NCBI RefSeq assembly: GCF_900106745.1
Contig: NZ_FNNV01000024.1
Coordinates: 1 to 64,000, forward strand
DNA: 64,000 nucleotides
Direction: 5' to 3'
From: Paenibacillus sp. CF384
Lineage (GTDB): Bacteria; Bacillota; Bacilli; Paenibacillales; Paenibacillaceae
Part shown: positions 29,766 to 36,927 of the stretch, in pieces
How positions within the stretch are numbered: the stretch's first letter is position 1
Layout of the letters: every line of letters starts with the position of its first letter
Translations under genes and position numbers: made by a program
Notes under the pieces: model-generated
Database searches by the model: none
The model's input: the letters and a program-made list of their open reading frames with translations, nothing else
Told to the model about the DNA's origin: nothing

Positions 29766-30350
29766 TTAATCGCGCTTAGCACCACGGCCACCGCGTTTGG
29801 ATTCCGTGTTCTTCTTAAGCGAAGACATACGCTCTTCGCTGTCTTTCAGGAAACGTGACATTTTGTCCTCGAAGGACGGTTTGCCGTAAGCAGGTTTGCC
29901 GCCGCCAGCTTTGTTGAATGGACGTCCGCCACCACCGCCGCCTTGACGATTAAAACCGCCTCCGCCGCCGCTTGGTCCGCGATCTCCGCCGCCGCCCGGT
30001 CCGCCTGTACGATTGAAGCCTCCACCGCCACCACCGGCACCTGTCCGGTTGAAGCTGCCGCCTGGTCCGCGATCTCCACTGCGTTCACGCTGAGGAGGTG
30101 CAGAGCCTTCTGGCCGGTCGATTGCTTGCTTAATGGAAAGCCCGATTTTCCCGTCTTTATCTACATTAATGACCTTCACTGTAACGACATCTTCCAGTTT
30201 CAAATGGTCTTTAACATCTTTGACGTAGTTATCGGCAATCTCTGAGATGTGAACTAGCCCTGTGACACCTCCCGACAAATCGACGAATGCTCCGAAATGC
30301 GTAATGCCTGTCACCTTGCCCTCTAACTTGGCGCCCACTTCAATTGCCAT
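29766..30350 (-). CDS. yabR: S1-domain RNA-binding protein with glycine-rich tail (YabR-like)
   Basis: An S1 RNA-binding domain fills residues 1-75 (GKVTGITHFGAFVDL, GLVHISEIADNYV, GKIGLSIKQ). The remainder is unlike the short B. subtilis tail: residues about 88-150 are a glycine-rich stretch with four FN(R/K)xG repeats (SFNRTG, GFNRTG, GFNRQG, PFNKAG), then a basic C-terminus ending RGGRGAKRD. The form suggests an RGG-like disordered RNA-binding tail. It has its own promoter and terminator and lies between divIC and spoIIE as in B. subtilis. Confidence 0.92.
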   Translation of the reverse strand: MAIEVGAKLEGKVTGITHFGAFVDLSGGVTGLVHISEIADNYVKDVKDHLKLEDVVTVKVINVDKDGKIGLSIKQAIDRPEGSAPPQRERSGDRGPGGSFNRTGAGGGGGGFNRTGGPGGGGDRGPSGGGGGFNRQGGGGGGRPFNKAGGGKPAYGKPSFEDKMSRFLKDSEERMSSLKKNTESKRGGRGAKRD

Positions 30351-30478
30351 AGGTAAAAATGTTCCTCCCTAACCGTTATGCGAAGCCATTAGCTTCGAGT
30401 TCTCACAGCCTGAGACTGCGAGCATAAAAATAAAATATGACTACGGTAAGCCGTTTTAAAAATATGGTTACTAAGCTG

Positions 30479-30507
30479 ATTATACTCCAATGGGAGATGC
30501 AAGGCAA
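30479..30507 (-). promoter_or_regulatory. Sigma-A promoter of yabR
   Basis: TTGCCT (30502-30507), 17-bp spacer, TATAAT (30479-30484) on the minus strand, with a leader of about 120 nt that contains a GAAGC/GCTTC hairpin. Confidence 0.65.
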
Positions 30508-30550
30508 CAGGACGGACACCCGTTGTTACGCCCATCCTTGATGGATGCAA

Positions 30551-30642
30551 GATGAATGCTGAGTCAACCAAAGGTTGCCTCAAACCAATCATAGTTGATG
30601 AATGCATGATCGACCGAAGGTCTCCCCAAGCCAATCATCATG
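30551..30642 (-). repeat. Two imperfect 46-bp tandem repeats after divIC
   Basis: Units 30551-30596 and 30597-30642 match at about two thirds of positions, best in GATGAATGC and CCAATCAT (plus strand). Each holds a short hairpin, AACC-TTT-GGTT in one and GACC-TTC-GGTC in the other (minus strand), where the outer pair has changed on both sides. The second unit starts at the divIC stop codon. Confidence 0.6.
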
Positions 30643-30967
30643 GCTGAGTAACGACCTCAATCCGCTTCTCGCCTTTGCGAACCATGCCTTGTTCCTTCGT
30701 TGCCAGCTGTCCGATGTACTCCTTATCGCTCAATCGCGCGACCGCAAGCTTCAGCTCTTCGACCTGCTTAGCTGCCGCGTCGATTTTCTGGGAGGCATTC
30801 GCCAGCTTGATCTCCGCTTGTCCTTGTCGATCAAGCTGAGAGATCAGCGTATATAGCGCCCAGCCCATGAAAAGAACGATAAAAACAACCCAGATCTTCA
30901 ACCGGCGTTTCGTTCCTGCATATTGCGCCGCAGCGGATGAATGAGAACTTGTTGTAGTTGTCGCCAT
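30638..30967 (-). CDS. divIC: Septum formation initiator protein DivIC (FtsB family)
   Basis: Bitopic division protein. A cytoplasmic N-terminus (about 30 residues) is followed by a single membrane segment, WVVFIVLFMGWALYTLI, then a coiled coil rich in heptads (QEELKLAVARL-like) and a short C-terminus. At 109 residues it is close to the family size. It follows yabQ by 23 bp, as in B. subtilis. Confidence 0.92.
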   Translation of the reverse strand: MATTTTSSHSSAAAQYAGTKRRLKIWVVFIVLFMGWALYTLISQLDRQGQAEIKLANASQKIDAAAKQVEELKLAVARLSDKEYIGQLATKEQGMVRKGEKRIEVVTQP

Positions 30968-30990
30968 ATCACGGACCTCCTGACGTTAGA

Positions 30991-31632
30991 TTAATCGTCT
31001 TTCTTCTCTTGCTTCCGATTCTTCCAGCGCTGCCATAGCTTAATCAATCCGGTACGAAGTGCAGTGACTCGTTCCGGTATTCGCCACTTGGTTATAATGG
31101 GATTTACCCAGCGTCTCCAAGAACGAAGCAGCGGCTTCCAAATCGGCTTGGTCATCCAAGCAGCCAGCAGCCAAAATGGACGTACCAATTGTACCACAAT
31201 TTTGAAAAGGAAAATAGCAAATGCTCTCAAAAACGCAAAGAGCAGCTTTCCGATTCGATAGAGCAGCAGCAGAGGACGAATAATCAACAGATCAAAAGCA
31301 CGGATGATGAATCTCGTAACCGCGCGGACGGTGCGGATCAGAATATGCACGAGCTGCATCGTGATTTTGCTAAACAGCCAGTAGTAACAGCCGATGCCAA
31401 GCAGCAGCCCGATGAACACATAGGCCCGCACTTCTCCTTCATTGCTCGCAGAGAGCACCTGAAAGACAACCAACGTGGCCGCAATCCAGTAGAGCAAGTC
31501 GAAGATCGGAACCCATAACCGGCTGATCCGCAGCTCGTCCGATACGACACGATACCCATCGAAAACGACGCCCATCCCGATCCCAGAGAGCAGCATCGTT
31601 ATCATGGTCCACCACTGAACGGTCAGACTCAC
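30991..31632 (-). CDS. yabQ: Spore cortex biosynthesis protein YabQ
   Basis: Sporulation membrane protein needed for cortex formation in B. subtilis. The N-terminal half has several membrane segments, with GMGVVFDGYRV (about 22) typical of the family; the C-terminal half is basic with repeated W and R residues. The 213 residues begin 4 bp inside yabP, so the two are coupled. Confidence 0.9.
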   Translation of the reverse strand: MSLTVQWWTMITMLLSGIGMGVVFDGYRVVSDELRISRLWVPIFDLLYWIAATLVVFQVLSASNEGEVRAYVFIGLLLGIGCYYWLFSKITMQLVHILIRTVRAVTRFIIRAFDLLIIRPLLLLYRIGKLLFAFLRAFAIFLFKIVVQLVRPFWLLAAWMTKPIWKPLLRSWRRWVNPIITKWRIPERVTALRTGLIKLWQRWKNRKQEKKDD

Positions 31633-31913
31633 TTGAATATCTTCCCGAACAAGCCCTTCGACTTGCTGCCCGTATTGCCATCCAGGTAAGTGAGCGAATG
31701 AACCAGCCCTTCAATGGCGACCAATCCCTGCTCCAGACTGAGATGCTTCATATGCAGGTTCTGCCCGCGGATCGCCAGAAAACCAAGCTCCGTCTCCAGC
31801 AGAAACTCTTCATTGTCGAAGCTCTCCACATTCATCACGCCGGTAATCTCAAGGATCTTGCGGTTAAGCATTTTGATTTCCTGGCGCTTCTGTCCCTTAG
31901 CTTGCTCGATCAT
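31629..31913 (-). CDS. yabP: Sporulation protein YabP
   Basis: Small sporulation protein (94 residues) of the YabP/YqfC family, with the conserved IRGQNLHMKHLSLEQG and a VxxVESFDNEEFLLET region. In B. subtilis it is made in the mother cell under sigma-E. It overlaps yabQ by 4 bp. I found no convincing sigma-E promoter in the sequence just upstream. Confidence 0.9.
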   Translation of the reverse strand: MIEQAKGQKRQEIKMLNRKILEITGVMNVESFDNEEFLLETELGFLAIRGQNLHMKHLSLEQGLVAIEGLVHSLTYLDGNTGSKSKGLFGKIFK

Positions 31914-32004
31914 TGCTCGTCCCCCTCCTTCAGCACATCTATCACTGAGACTAGCCTATGGGGCAAGGACAGGTTTTAGAACTGCAAACTGCGAGATTCG
32001 AGGG

Positions 32005-32181
32005 TTACGGTTTTGGCAGGATCATAGATTTGACGACTTGGACGAGCAGGGCGAAGGCGAAGAATAGGATGCAAATCCCGCCGATAGCGCTGATGATTCG
32101 CATAGCCGTTCGGATGAACAGGTAGCTGTTCGATGATTCTGCCAGTGTGAGGAAGACGGAACCGATTAGCCGATCATTCAT
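32005..32181 (-). CDS. Small one-helix membrane ORF, possibly frameshifted
   Basis: Unrecognised. From ATG at 32181 it encodes about 58 residues with one membrane segment, IISAIGGICILFFAFALLV, and a basic end. It lacks a good ribosome binding site. Just upstream a second short ORF (32174-32239) has a good one (GAGGTG) and starts MTAHKNYLFGILAGLVLF, another hydrophobic stretch, but stops after 21 codons. The two frames meet at a run of seven T on the minus strand (32184-32190). Removing one T would give one 77-residue two-helix protein. A natural frameshift, a programmed slip, a sequencing error, or two coupled ORFs are all possible. Confidence 0.45.
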   Translation of the reverse strand: MNDRLIGSVFLTLAESSNSYLFIRTAMRIISAIGGICILFFAFALLVQVVKSMILPKP

Positions 32182-32239
32182 GCAAAAAAAGCACAAGTCC
32201 AGCTAGAATACCGAATAGGTAGTTTTTATGGGCTGTCAT
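32174..32239 (-). CDS. 21-codon hydrophobic ORF with strong ribosome binding site
   Basis: ATG at 32239, preceded by GAGGTG, then a hydrophobic peptide starting MTAHKNYLFGILAGL and ending LFLHE. Its stop overlaps the start of the membrane ORF at 32181 by 8 bp. It is probably the first part of that gene before a frameshift in the T7 run, or a translation-coupling leader peptide. Confidence 0.4.
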   Translation of the reverse strand: MTAHKNYLFGILAGLVLFLHE

Positions 32240-32337
32240 CGTTCACCTCGCCATCCGTATTGAAAACAAGCTGCCGCTTGTGAGATTATAGCATTTTTGT
32301 GCAAAATATGGATACAGTTAACTCACTCTCACTGACT

Positions 32338-32524
32338 AATGTTGCATAACATGCAACATTTCCTGCGCTTTGGTGTCTCGTGGGGGTTAATGTTGCAAAG
32401 TATGCAACATTCCTGCTCCAACAGACGGATTTGCGGCGATTTCGTTCAGAAATGTTGCAGATTCTGCAGCATTAAGCTCTTTTTGACCATTAGGAGGTTG
32501 AAATGCTGCATATTCTGCAACAAA
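32338..32524. repeat. Array of four 23-bp palindromes (TGTTGCA-N-TGCAACA)
   Basis: Four copies: 32338-32360 (perfect arms AATGTTGCAT/ATGCAACATT), 32389-32411 (perfect nine-base arms), 32451-32473 (one mismatch) and 32502-32524 (diverged at the edge). Start-to-start distances are 51, 62 and 51 bp, near five, six and five helical turns. The sequences between are unrelated, apart from TCCTGC after the first two and AGCTC after the last two. They lie in the 450-bp gap between the small membrane ORF and the rqcP terminator; I see no gene there. Confidence 0.9.
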
Positions 32525-32587
32525 TAGCTCGTGAGGTACTAAACAAAAACCAATAGCTGCCCCACAAGCCGAAATAGGCGCATAAGA

Positions 32588-32625
32588 AAAACAGCCTCCC
32601 CCAGGTATGACCCGGTTGAGGCTGT
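32588..32625 (-). terminator. Terminator after rqcP
   Basis: Minus strand ACAGCCTC...GAGGCTGT with further pairs inside, followed by TTTTC. Confidence 0.88.
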
Positions 32626-32637
32626 CGCTTCAACTGC

Positions 32638-32922
32638 TTATGCTTGCCAGTCGAGTTTGTTCTCTTGCTGGCGCGCTTCTTCTTTCAACAAAGTATACAT
32701 CCCGCTAGCCTCGTCCTTCTTGGTCGTCTCCAAGATCCGCTCGACGCGGACGGTGACGATCTTCTGGCCGTATTGAATCTTGAGCTCGTCGCCGGCTTTG
32801 ACGGTGCTGCTCGCTTTGGCTTCACGATCGTTAATCCAGACGCGGCCTTGTTCGGACACGTCCTTTGCGACAGTACGCCGCTTGATTAAACGCGATACTT
32901 TGAGAAACTTATCCAGACGCAT
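32638..32922 (-). CDS. rqcP: S4-domain ribosome quality control factor RqcP
   Basis: An S4 RNA-binding domain starts at residue 1: MRLDKFLKVSRLIKRRTVAK, then QGRVWIND and GDELKIQYG. At 94 residues it matches B. subtilis YabO/RqcP, which helps RqcH add alanine tails on stalled 50S subunits. The Hsp15 family is the other relative. It follows hup by 2 bp, so they form one transcript ending at the terminator 13 bp downstream. Confidence 0.93.
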   Translation of the reverse strand: MRLDKFLKVSRLIKRRTVAKDVSEQGRVWINDREAKASSTVKAGDELKIQYGQKIVTVRVERILETTKKDEASGMYTLLKEEARQQENKLDWQA

Positions 32923-32924
32923 GA

Positions 32925-33197
32925 TTACTTGATTGCGTCTTTCAATTTATTGCCGGCTTTAAACGCTGGAACTTTGGATTCTGCAATGGTGATCGGGTTG
33001 CCCGTTTGCGGGTTGCGACCTGTACGGCCGGAACGCTTACGCGTTTCGAATGTACCGAAACCGATCAATTGTACTTTGTCTCCGCCTGCCAGGGCATCTG
33101 TTACTTCGCCCAGAAAGCCGTTCAATACGGATTCTACATCACGCTTCGTCAAACCGCTTTTTGCCGAGATGTTGTTGATCAAGTCTGTTTTGTTCAT
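32925..33197 (-). CDS. hup: DNA-binding protein HU
   Basis: Nucleoid protein of 90 residues. MNKTDLINNISAKSGLTKRDVE begins the helical body; GFGTFETRKRSGRTGRNPQTG is the arm with the conserved RxxRNPxTG. It has a good AGGAGG site 9 bases before the ATG. The 177-bp gap upstream contains a GGCAGT/ACTGCC hairpin (33234-33252) but no convincing promoter. Confidence 0.96.
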   Translation of the reverse strand: MNKTDLINNISAKSGLTKRDVESVLNGFLGEVTDALAGGDKVQLIGFGTFETRKRSGRTGRNPQTGNPITIAESKVPAFKAGNKLKDAIK

Positions 33198-33374
33198 GGT
33201 TAATGGCCTCCTAATAGTTCAAATATACTTGTAGGCAGTGTTTAGACTGCCGCATAGCTTAGTTTCCTCAGCTACTACTTCTGCCTATTAGCAAATAAAT
33301 CCTGCTGATTGGAAAATTATTTTCACGTTTTGTGAGGAAATAAGCCGAATTTTGACGAATCTTTAATCCTTTTA

Positions 33375-34856
33375 CTAGGGAAGCTTCTTCGCATCCTCCC
33401 AGTAGCGATCCATCTCTGTTAAATCAGTTTGGTCAAAGGTTCGGCCGCTTATACGAAGCTGCTCCTCAATATATGAAAATCGTTTCTTAAATTTCGAATT
33501 GGTGCGAGAAAGCGCCTCTTCCGGATCGGCATGGATGAAGCGAGATACGTTGACTGCCGCGAACAACAAATCGCCAAGCTCGTCCGCCTGCTCCTCAGCA
33601 TCCTTCGATTGAATCGCTTCGCGCAGCTCTTGAAGCTCCTCGCCAACCTTGTCGAGCGCCGGTCCGATATGATCCCAGTCGAAGCCAACTTTGGCCGCTT
33701 TCTTCTGAATCTTGTAAGCTTTCATCAGCGCAGGCAAATCAGGCGGAATGCCATCGAGCTGCGAGACTTTGGTAGGATCGATGCCCTTGCGGCGTTTCTC
33801 CTCGGCTTTCATCTGCTCCCAATTGCGCAGCGCCTCTTCGGAATTGCCGGCACTCGTATCGCCAAATACATGCGGATGACGGAACAGCAGCTTCTCGTTA
33901 AGAGATTGAATAACATCATAGACGGAGAACGCGCCAACCTCTTCTTCCATCTGACTATGCAGCATCACTTGCAAAATAACATCACCGAACTCTTCGCGCA
34001 TCCCATCCGGATCATCGTTATCCAGTGCTTCGATTGCTTCATAGGTTTCTTCGATGAAATTCTTGCGAATCGATTGATGGGTTTGCTCCCGATCCCACGG
34101 GCAGCCTTCGGGGCTTCGCAGAATCGCAACGATTTCATGCAAGCGCTCAAAGGAGCGATTGCGCAGCATATCATCCGTGGAACGCGGCAGCCAAATCAGC
34201 GAGAGGTTGCCGTACCCTGGCGTCCGGTCCAGCTCGTAGAGCGGAACGGTGATGATCTGCTCCTCGCCGGGTACGCCGAGCGCATGACCGATCGTGATGG
34301 GATAGTCATCCGGCAGCAGCTCCATAAGCGTCAGCTTCACATCCGAAGCCGTAAACTCGTCATAGACTTGGCCGATTACGGTATGCAGCTCCGTACGGAT
34401 CATGGACGGCTTCAATTCCGCTGCATCCAGCAGCTGGAAGCCCTCGATCGGATCGAAGCCGAGCCTCGTAAAAGCTTGATCCAGGAAGCTCTCGCCGCCA
34501 AGAATGCTCAGCTCGATGCCGTGCTCCGGGCAGCGCTCGCGCAGCAGCTGTACGGTTCGCTCCGCCACCATGGGATGGCCGGGAACGGCGAAAATCAAGC
34601 TGCCTTTCGTGCCGGCGTTCTTGATCAGCTGCTCCGCAATGGCTTCATATACATCCGGGAACGATTCCATCTGCTCGTATAGAAAATCAAAGGACTCGTA
34701 TGCTAATTGATGATCGCTGAATAACTTCATCATGGGGTGCTTGTCCGTCCGGACATAGCGATTCGACGCTTCTTGCAGTCTGCGCCAAACACCAAGCGTA
34801 AGCTGGTCTTCGTCGCCGGAACCTAGTCCGACTACGGTTATTGTTGGTTGTGGCAT
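33375..34856 (-). CDS. mazG: MazG-family nucleotide pyrophosphohydrolase with N-terminal methylase-like domain
   Basis: Two-domain protein like B. subtilis YabN. Residues 1-220 are a tetrapyrrole-methylase fold (GLGSGDEDQL, VPGHPMVAERT); 245-493 hold two MazG modules, with GCPWDREQTHQSIRKNFIEETYE, EEFGDVILQVMLHSQ and EQADELGDLLFAAVN giving the EExxE/D metal sites. It hydrolyses NTPs, probably abnormal ones. It lies 40 bp after yabM. The methylase-like domain has no known substrate. Confidence 0.94.
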   Translation of the reverse strand: MPQPTITVVGLGSGDEDQLTLGVWRRLQEASNRYVRTDKHPMMKLFSDHQLAYESFDFLYEQMESFPDVYEAIAEQLIKNAGTKGSLIFAVPGHPMVAERTVQLLRERCPEHGIELSILGGESFLDQAFTRLGFDPIEGFQLLDAAELKPSMIRTELHTVIGQVYDEFTASDVKLTLMELLPDDYPITIGHALGVPGEEQIITVPLYELDRTPGYGNLSLIWLPRSTDDMLRNRSFERLHEIVAILRSPEGCPWDREQTHQSIRKNFIEETYEAIEALDNDDPDGMREEFGDVILQVMLHSQMEEEVGAFSVYDVIQSLNEKLLFRHPHVFGDTSAGNSEEALRNWEQMKAEEKRRKGIDPTKVSQLDGIPPDLPALMKAYKIQKKAAKVGFDWDHIGPALDKVGEELQELREAIQSKDAEEQADELGDLLFAAVNVSRFIHADPEEALSRTNSKFKKRFSYIEEQLRISGRTFDQTDLTEMDRYWEDAKKLP

Positions 34857-34896
34857 CTATTTGTTCCTCCTTTGGGAATGCAATTGTCTTGCGAGC

Positions 34897-36843
34897 CTAG
34901 TTGGCGGCGGGCAGCAGCCGCCAACGCTGTAATCGGGCGGCCAGCGCATCGCCGCCCGGAAGCGCGCGCAGCTCGCGCGCGGTCACGCCGCCGAAGCGCA
35001 GCACGGCGGCGGCGAAGAGCGCTCCGCCGAGGGCGGTTCCCCCGAGCGCGAGCGCGCAAGCTGCCGCCCTCGGCGGCAGCGCCAGGTCGAGCAGCGGGGC
35101 ACCGCCGCGCTCGACCAGGACGAGCACCGCGGCCATGACCGCGAGTGCGAGTCCGATGCCCGCGACGCGACGCGCGGGCATCGCCGCGCCGGCGGCGCGG
35201 CGGACGGCGCCCGTGCCGAGCAGGGCGGCCGCCGTGAGCGCAGCGATGCCGGCGCAGGCTGCGCCGGCCGTGCCGAACGACGGCACGAGGGCGGCGTTGA
35301 ACGCCGCCTTCAGCGCCGCCGCGGCCAGCATGAACAGCGCAGGGGCACGGACGGCCCCCAGCCCCTGCAGCGCAGCAGCCGCGATGGCGCTAACGGTGCC
35401 CGCGAGCGCCGTGCACCCGACAAGGGCGAACGTACGCGATCCGGCATCGTCCGCGTATAACATCACATTAACGGGCTCGGCCAGCAGCGCGAGCCCTAAA
35501 GCCGCGGCTGCGCCGATGCCCCACGCAGCCCGCAGCACGAGAGCCGCCTGCTGACGCACGGCGGCTTCGTCTCCGCGCACGCGTGCGGCCGCTAGCGCGG
35601 GAACCAGCGCGGCTCCCATCGCGCCTGCAACCATGACGACCAGCTGCACAAGCGGCTGGCCTCGGCTGTACAGGCCGAAGAGCGACATCGCTTCGGCCTG
35701 CGACACACCTGTTCCGCGAAGCAGCCGCGGAACCGTGAACGCATCCACAACGCCAAGCGCCGGCACGGCAAGCGCCCCAAGCGTGACCGGAATCGCAAGC
35801 AGAGCCAGCTTGCGCATCAGCGTCACTATTCGTTCTTTACCCGCTTCCTGCAAAAAGTTACGCTCAACCGTAACGCCGAGCTTCCACTTCTCTTTCCGCT
35901 CTTGCTCTTGCTCTTGCTCTTGCTCTTGCTCTTGCTCTTGCTCTTGCTCTTTCTCTTTCCCTTGCCCTTTCCCTCGCTCTTGCTCCTGCTCTTGTTCTCG
36001 CTCCTGTTCTTGCTCCCGCCATCCCCGCTCCCGCAGCCAGAACGCCGCAATTACCGCAAGGCCAGCCGCACCGCCAATCGCAGAACCGGCGGTTGCGCCG
36101 GCAGCAAGCTTAGCATCCGACCAATTGTAATGCCAACCGATCGCGAGCAGAATCAACATGCCACCCACGCGGACGGTCTGTTCCGATAGCTGGGATACGG
36201 CCGAAGGAAGCATCTGTCCCCGTCCTTGGTAATAGCCGCGAAGGGCAGCCATGACAGGCGCGAACCAAAGCGCGAGCGAAACGGTTCGAACCGCAGATGC
36301 AGTGGCCGCGTCGCCTATCCAGTCGGCGATTCTATCGGCTGCCAGCCACAGCAGCACAAATCCTACCGCGCCGCTCATAAACAATAACCAAGCGCTGGCG
36401 CCAAGTACCCGCCTTGCACCACCTGAATCCCCGCGTGCCTCGCGCTCGGCTACGAGCAGCGAAACCGCAACAGGAAATCCTGCCGTTACCATGACCAACA
36501 GCAGTTGATACAAGGGATATACCGCATTATAGATCCCGAATACGCGATCACCGGCTATATTTTGCAACGGAATTTTCTGCATCGTACCAAGCACCTTGCT
36601 GATAAGCATGGCAACGCCCATCAAAGCCGCGCCACGAAGCAGCAGAGGCTTATTCCCCGTGCCTGTACTCTTCACCGTTCCCCCCGTGCCTGCACGCTCC
36701 ATCTCCCCCGTGCCCGCACGTTTCTCCGTCTTCCCCGCACCTTGCTCCGCACGCTGCCCATTCACACCCGTAGTCCCAGCATGCTCCTCTTGCCCTATTT
36801 TCAAAACCTGTGCACCTGCCCTACTCTCTTCTCCTGCTCCCAT
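34897..36843 (-). CDS. SpoVB-like polysaccharide flippase (YabM-like, MATE/MVF superfamily)
   Basis: Multi-pass membrane protein likely to flip lipid-linked sugars. The family begins at about residue 67, LLLRGAALMGVAMLISKVLG, followed by IPLQNIAGDRVFGIYNAVYP. A hydrophilic loop at about residues 270-320 is inserted, made of Glu-Gln repeats encoded by a hexanucleotide tract. The first ~64 residues are low complexity with AGTG-type repeats; TATAAT overlaps the first ATG, so translation may start later, for example at GTG 36675 after GGGGGGA. The C-terminal third is very rich in Ala, Arg and GC, unlike its neighbours. The position between spoVT and mazG matches yabM. Confidence 0.87.
   Translation of the reverse strand: MGAGEESRAGAQVLKIGQEEHAGTTGVNGQRAEQGAGKTEKRAGTGEMERAGTGGTVKSTGTGNKPLLLRGAALMGVAMLISKVLGTMQKIPLQNIAGDRVFGIYNAVYPLYQLLLVMVTAGFPVAVSLLVAEREARGDSGGARRVLGASAWLLFMSGAVGFVLLWLAADRIADWIGDAATASAVRTVSLALWFAPVMAALRGYYQGRGQMLPSAVSQLSEQTVRVGGMLILLAIGWHYNWSDAKLAAGATAGSAIGGAAGLAVIAAFWLRERGWREQEQEREQEQEQERGKGQGKEKEQEQEQEQEQEQEQEQERKEKWKLGVTVERNFLQEAGKERIVTLMRKLALLAIPVTLGALAVPALGVVDAFTVPRLLRGTGVSQAEAMSLFGLYSRGQPLVQLVVMVAGAMGAALVPALAAARVRGDEAAVRQQAALVLRAAWGIGAAAALGLALLAEPVNVMLYADDAGSRTFALVGCTALAGTVSAIAAAALQGLGAVRAPALFMLAAAALKAAFNAALVPSFGTAGAACAGIAALTAAALLGTGAVRRAAGAAMPARRVAGIGLALAVMAAVLVLVERGGAPLLDLALPPRAAACALALGGTALGGALFAAAVLRFGGVTARELRALPGGDALAARLQRWRLLPAAN
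35898..36017 (-). repeat. Hexanucleotide microsatellite inside the SpoVB-like gene
   Basis: GCTCTT (plus strand) occurs nine times without a break at 35898-35951, then about eleven more diverged units to 36017. On the coding strand the unit is GAGCAA-like and gives Glu-Gln repeats. Because the unit is 6 bp, slippage changes loop length, not frame. Confidence 0.95.
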
Positions 36844-36880
36844 TATACCCCAAACGGCCCCGCAGAATGGACCTCAACAG

Positions 36881-36919
36881 AAAAAAGCTCCCATGAAGAC
36901 ATGCTCTTCAAGGAAGCTT
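36881..36919 (-). terminator. Terminator after spoVT
   Basis: Minus strand AAGCTTCC-TGAAGA and TCTTCA-GGGAGCTT form a long imperfect hairpin followed by TTTTTT. It lies 8 bp after the spoVT stop. Confidence 0.8.
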
Positions 36920-36927
36920 CTACGCGG

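Noticed and set aside
32338-32524. CRISPR array
   Set aside because: The units are palindromes with unequal, partly similar spacers of 28 to 39 bp, only four copies, and no cas genes nearby.
33531-34682. 383-codon plus-strand frame opposite mazG
   Set aside because: Antisense shadow of a well-supported MazG gene; no ribosome binding site or recognisable domain.
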